DNA from: Klenkia marina
GTDB taxonomy: Bacteria; Actinomycetota; Actinomycetes; Mycobacteriales; Geodermatophilaceae
Direction of reading: 5' to 3'
Assembly (NCBI RefSeq): GCF_900101025.1
Contig: NZ_FMUH01000003.1
Location: forward strand, 524,681 to 588,680
DNA length: 64,000 nucleotides
How positions within the stretch are numbered: position 1 is the first letter of the stretch; each line of letters begins with the position of its first letter. Of this stretch, positions 63,764 through 64,000 are shown one piece after another. The notes below the pieces were generated by a model. That model ran no database searches. It had not been told where the DNA came from and saw only the letters and a program-made list of their open reading frames with translations. Position numbers and translations under genes: made by a program.

Positions 63764-64000
63764 TCTACGGAGAGTTTGATCCTGGCTCAGGACGAACGCT
63801 GGCGGCGTGCTTAACACATGCAAGTCGAACGATGAAGCCAGCTTGCTGGTGGATTAGTGGCGAACGGGTGAGTAACACGTGGGCAACCTGCCCCCGGCTC
63901 TGGGATAACTCCAAGAAATTGGTGCTAATACCGGATATTCACGCTTCCTCGCATGGGGTTGTGTGGAAAGTTTTTCGGCTGGGGATGGGCCCGCGGCCTA
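63764..64000 (+). rRNA. rrs: 16S ribosomal RNA, 5' part
   Basis: AGAGTTTGATCCTGGCTCAG at 63771 is the universal 27F site (E. coli position 8), so the mature 5' end is near 63764. The sequence continues through GACGAACGCTGGCGGCGTGC and the V1-V2 region to the window edge, about 237 of about 1,520 nt. Features such as GTGAGTAACACGTGGGCAAC are actinobacterial. Confidence 0.97.

Overview
The window is chromosomal DNA from a high-GC actinobacterium. Coding density is very high, GTG starts are common, and 20 gene junctions are four-base ATGA or GTGA start/stop overlaps. The last 237 bases are the 5' end of a 16S rRNA gene of actinobacterial type. Together with the gene content this suggests the Geodermatophilaceae or a close relative, but the genus is a guess. 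I see no phage, insertion sequence, CRISPR array or tRNA gene.

Layout. 1-11.5 kb: a cut-off WcbI-like gene, an MFS exporter, 4-alpha-glucanotransferase (malQ) with a coupled small gene, a CitE-like lyase, HrpB helicase, an LLM oxidoreductase coupled to a trehalose-synthase-like GH13 enzyme, and an XRE-cupin regulator. 11.6-20.1 kb: a DUF222/HNH protein with a pentapeptide repeat, two TSUP permeases, a DUF3516 helicase with homocysteine methyltransferase, ArfB and a beta-carbonic anhydrase. 20.3-29.1 kb: a nitrate assimilation cluster of nasA, nirB, nirD, an unrecognised gene, narK and a HemD-like winged-helix regulator (NnaR type). 29.2-33.1 kb: small metabolic and regulatory genes.

33.1-35.5 kb: infC-rpmI-rplT-trmH. 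IF3 appears to start at ATC behind a hairpin that hides its ribosome binding site. 35.6-41.6 kb: a five-gene nickel/peptide-type ABC operon with an embedded MFS gene and a fused double permease, preceded by a Nur-like inverted repeat. 41.7-45.3 kb: an acetyltransferase-TetR-MFS operon behind a perfect 18-bp palindrome, a DUF3105 lipoprotein and another TetR. 45.3-49.6 kb: pheST and an SDR gene. 49.6-54.1 kb: a diacylglycerol-kinase-family gene, codB-codA-type cytosine uptake and deamination, and a divergent PucR regulator. 54.1-61.3 kb: argCJBDFRH, which makes arginine, with an ARG box at argC and no argG. 61.4-64 kb: a 3-methyladenine glycosylase, tyrS, then the rRNA promoter, leader and 16S start.

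The blocks infC-rpmI-rplT-trmH, pheST, argC...argH and mpg-tyrS keep the order known from other actinobacteria such as Mycobacterium tuberculosis. The metal/peptide importer, the TetR modules and the cytosine genes sit as lineage-specific inserts between them. The most interesting signals are the infC leader, the Nur-like box with the unusual ABC operon, and a nitrate reductase whose C-terminal domain has its own in-frame ribosome binding site and start.
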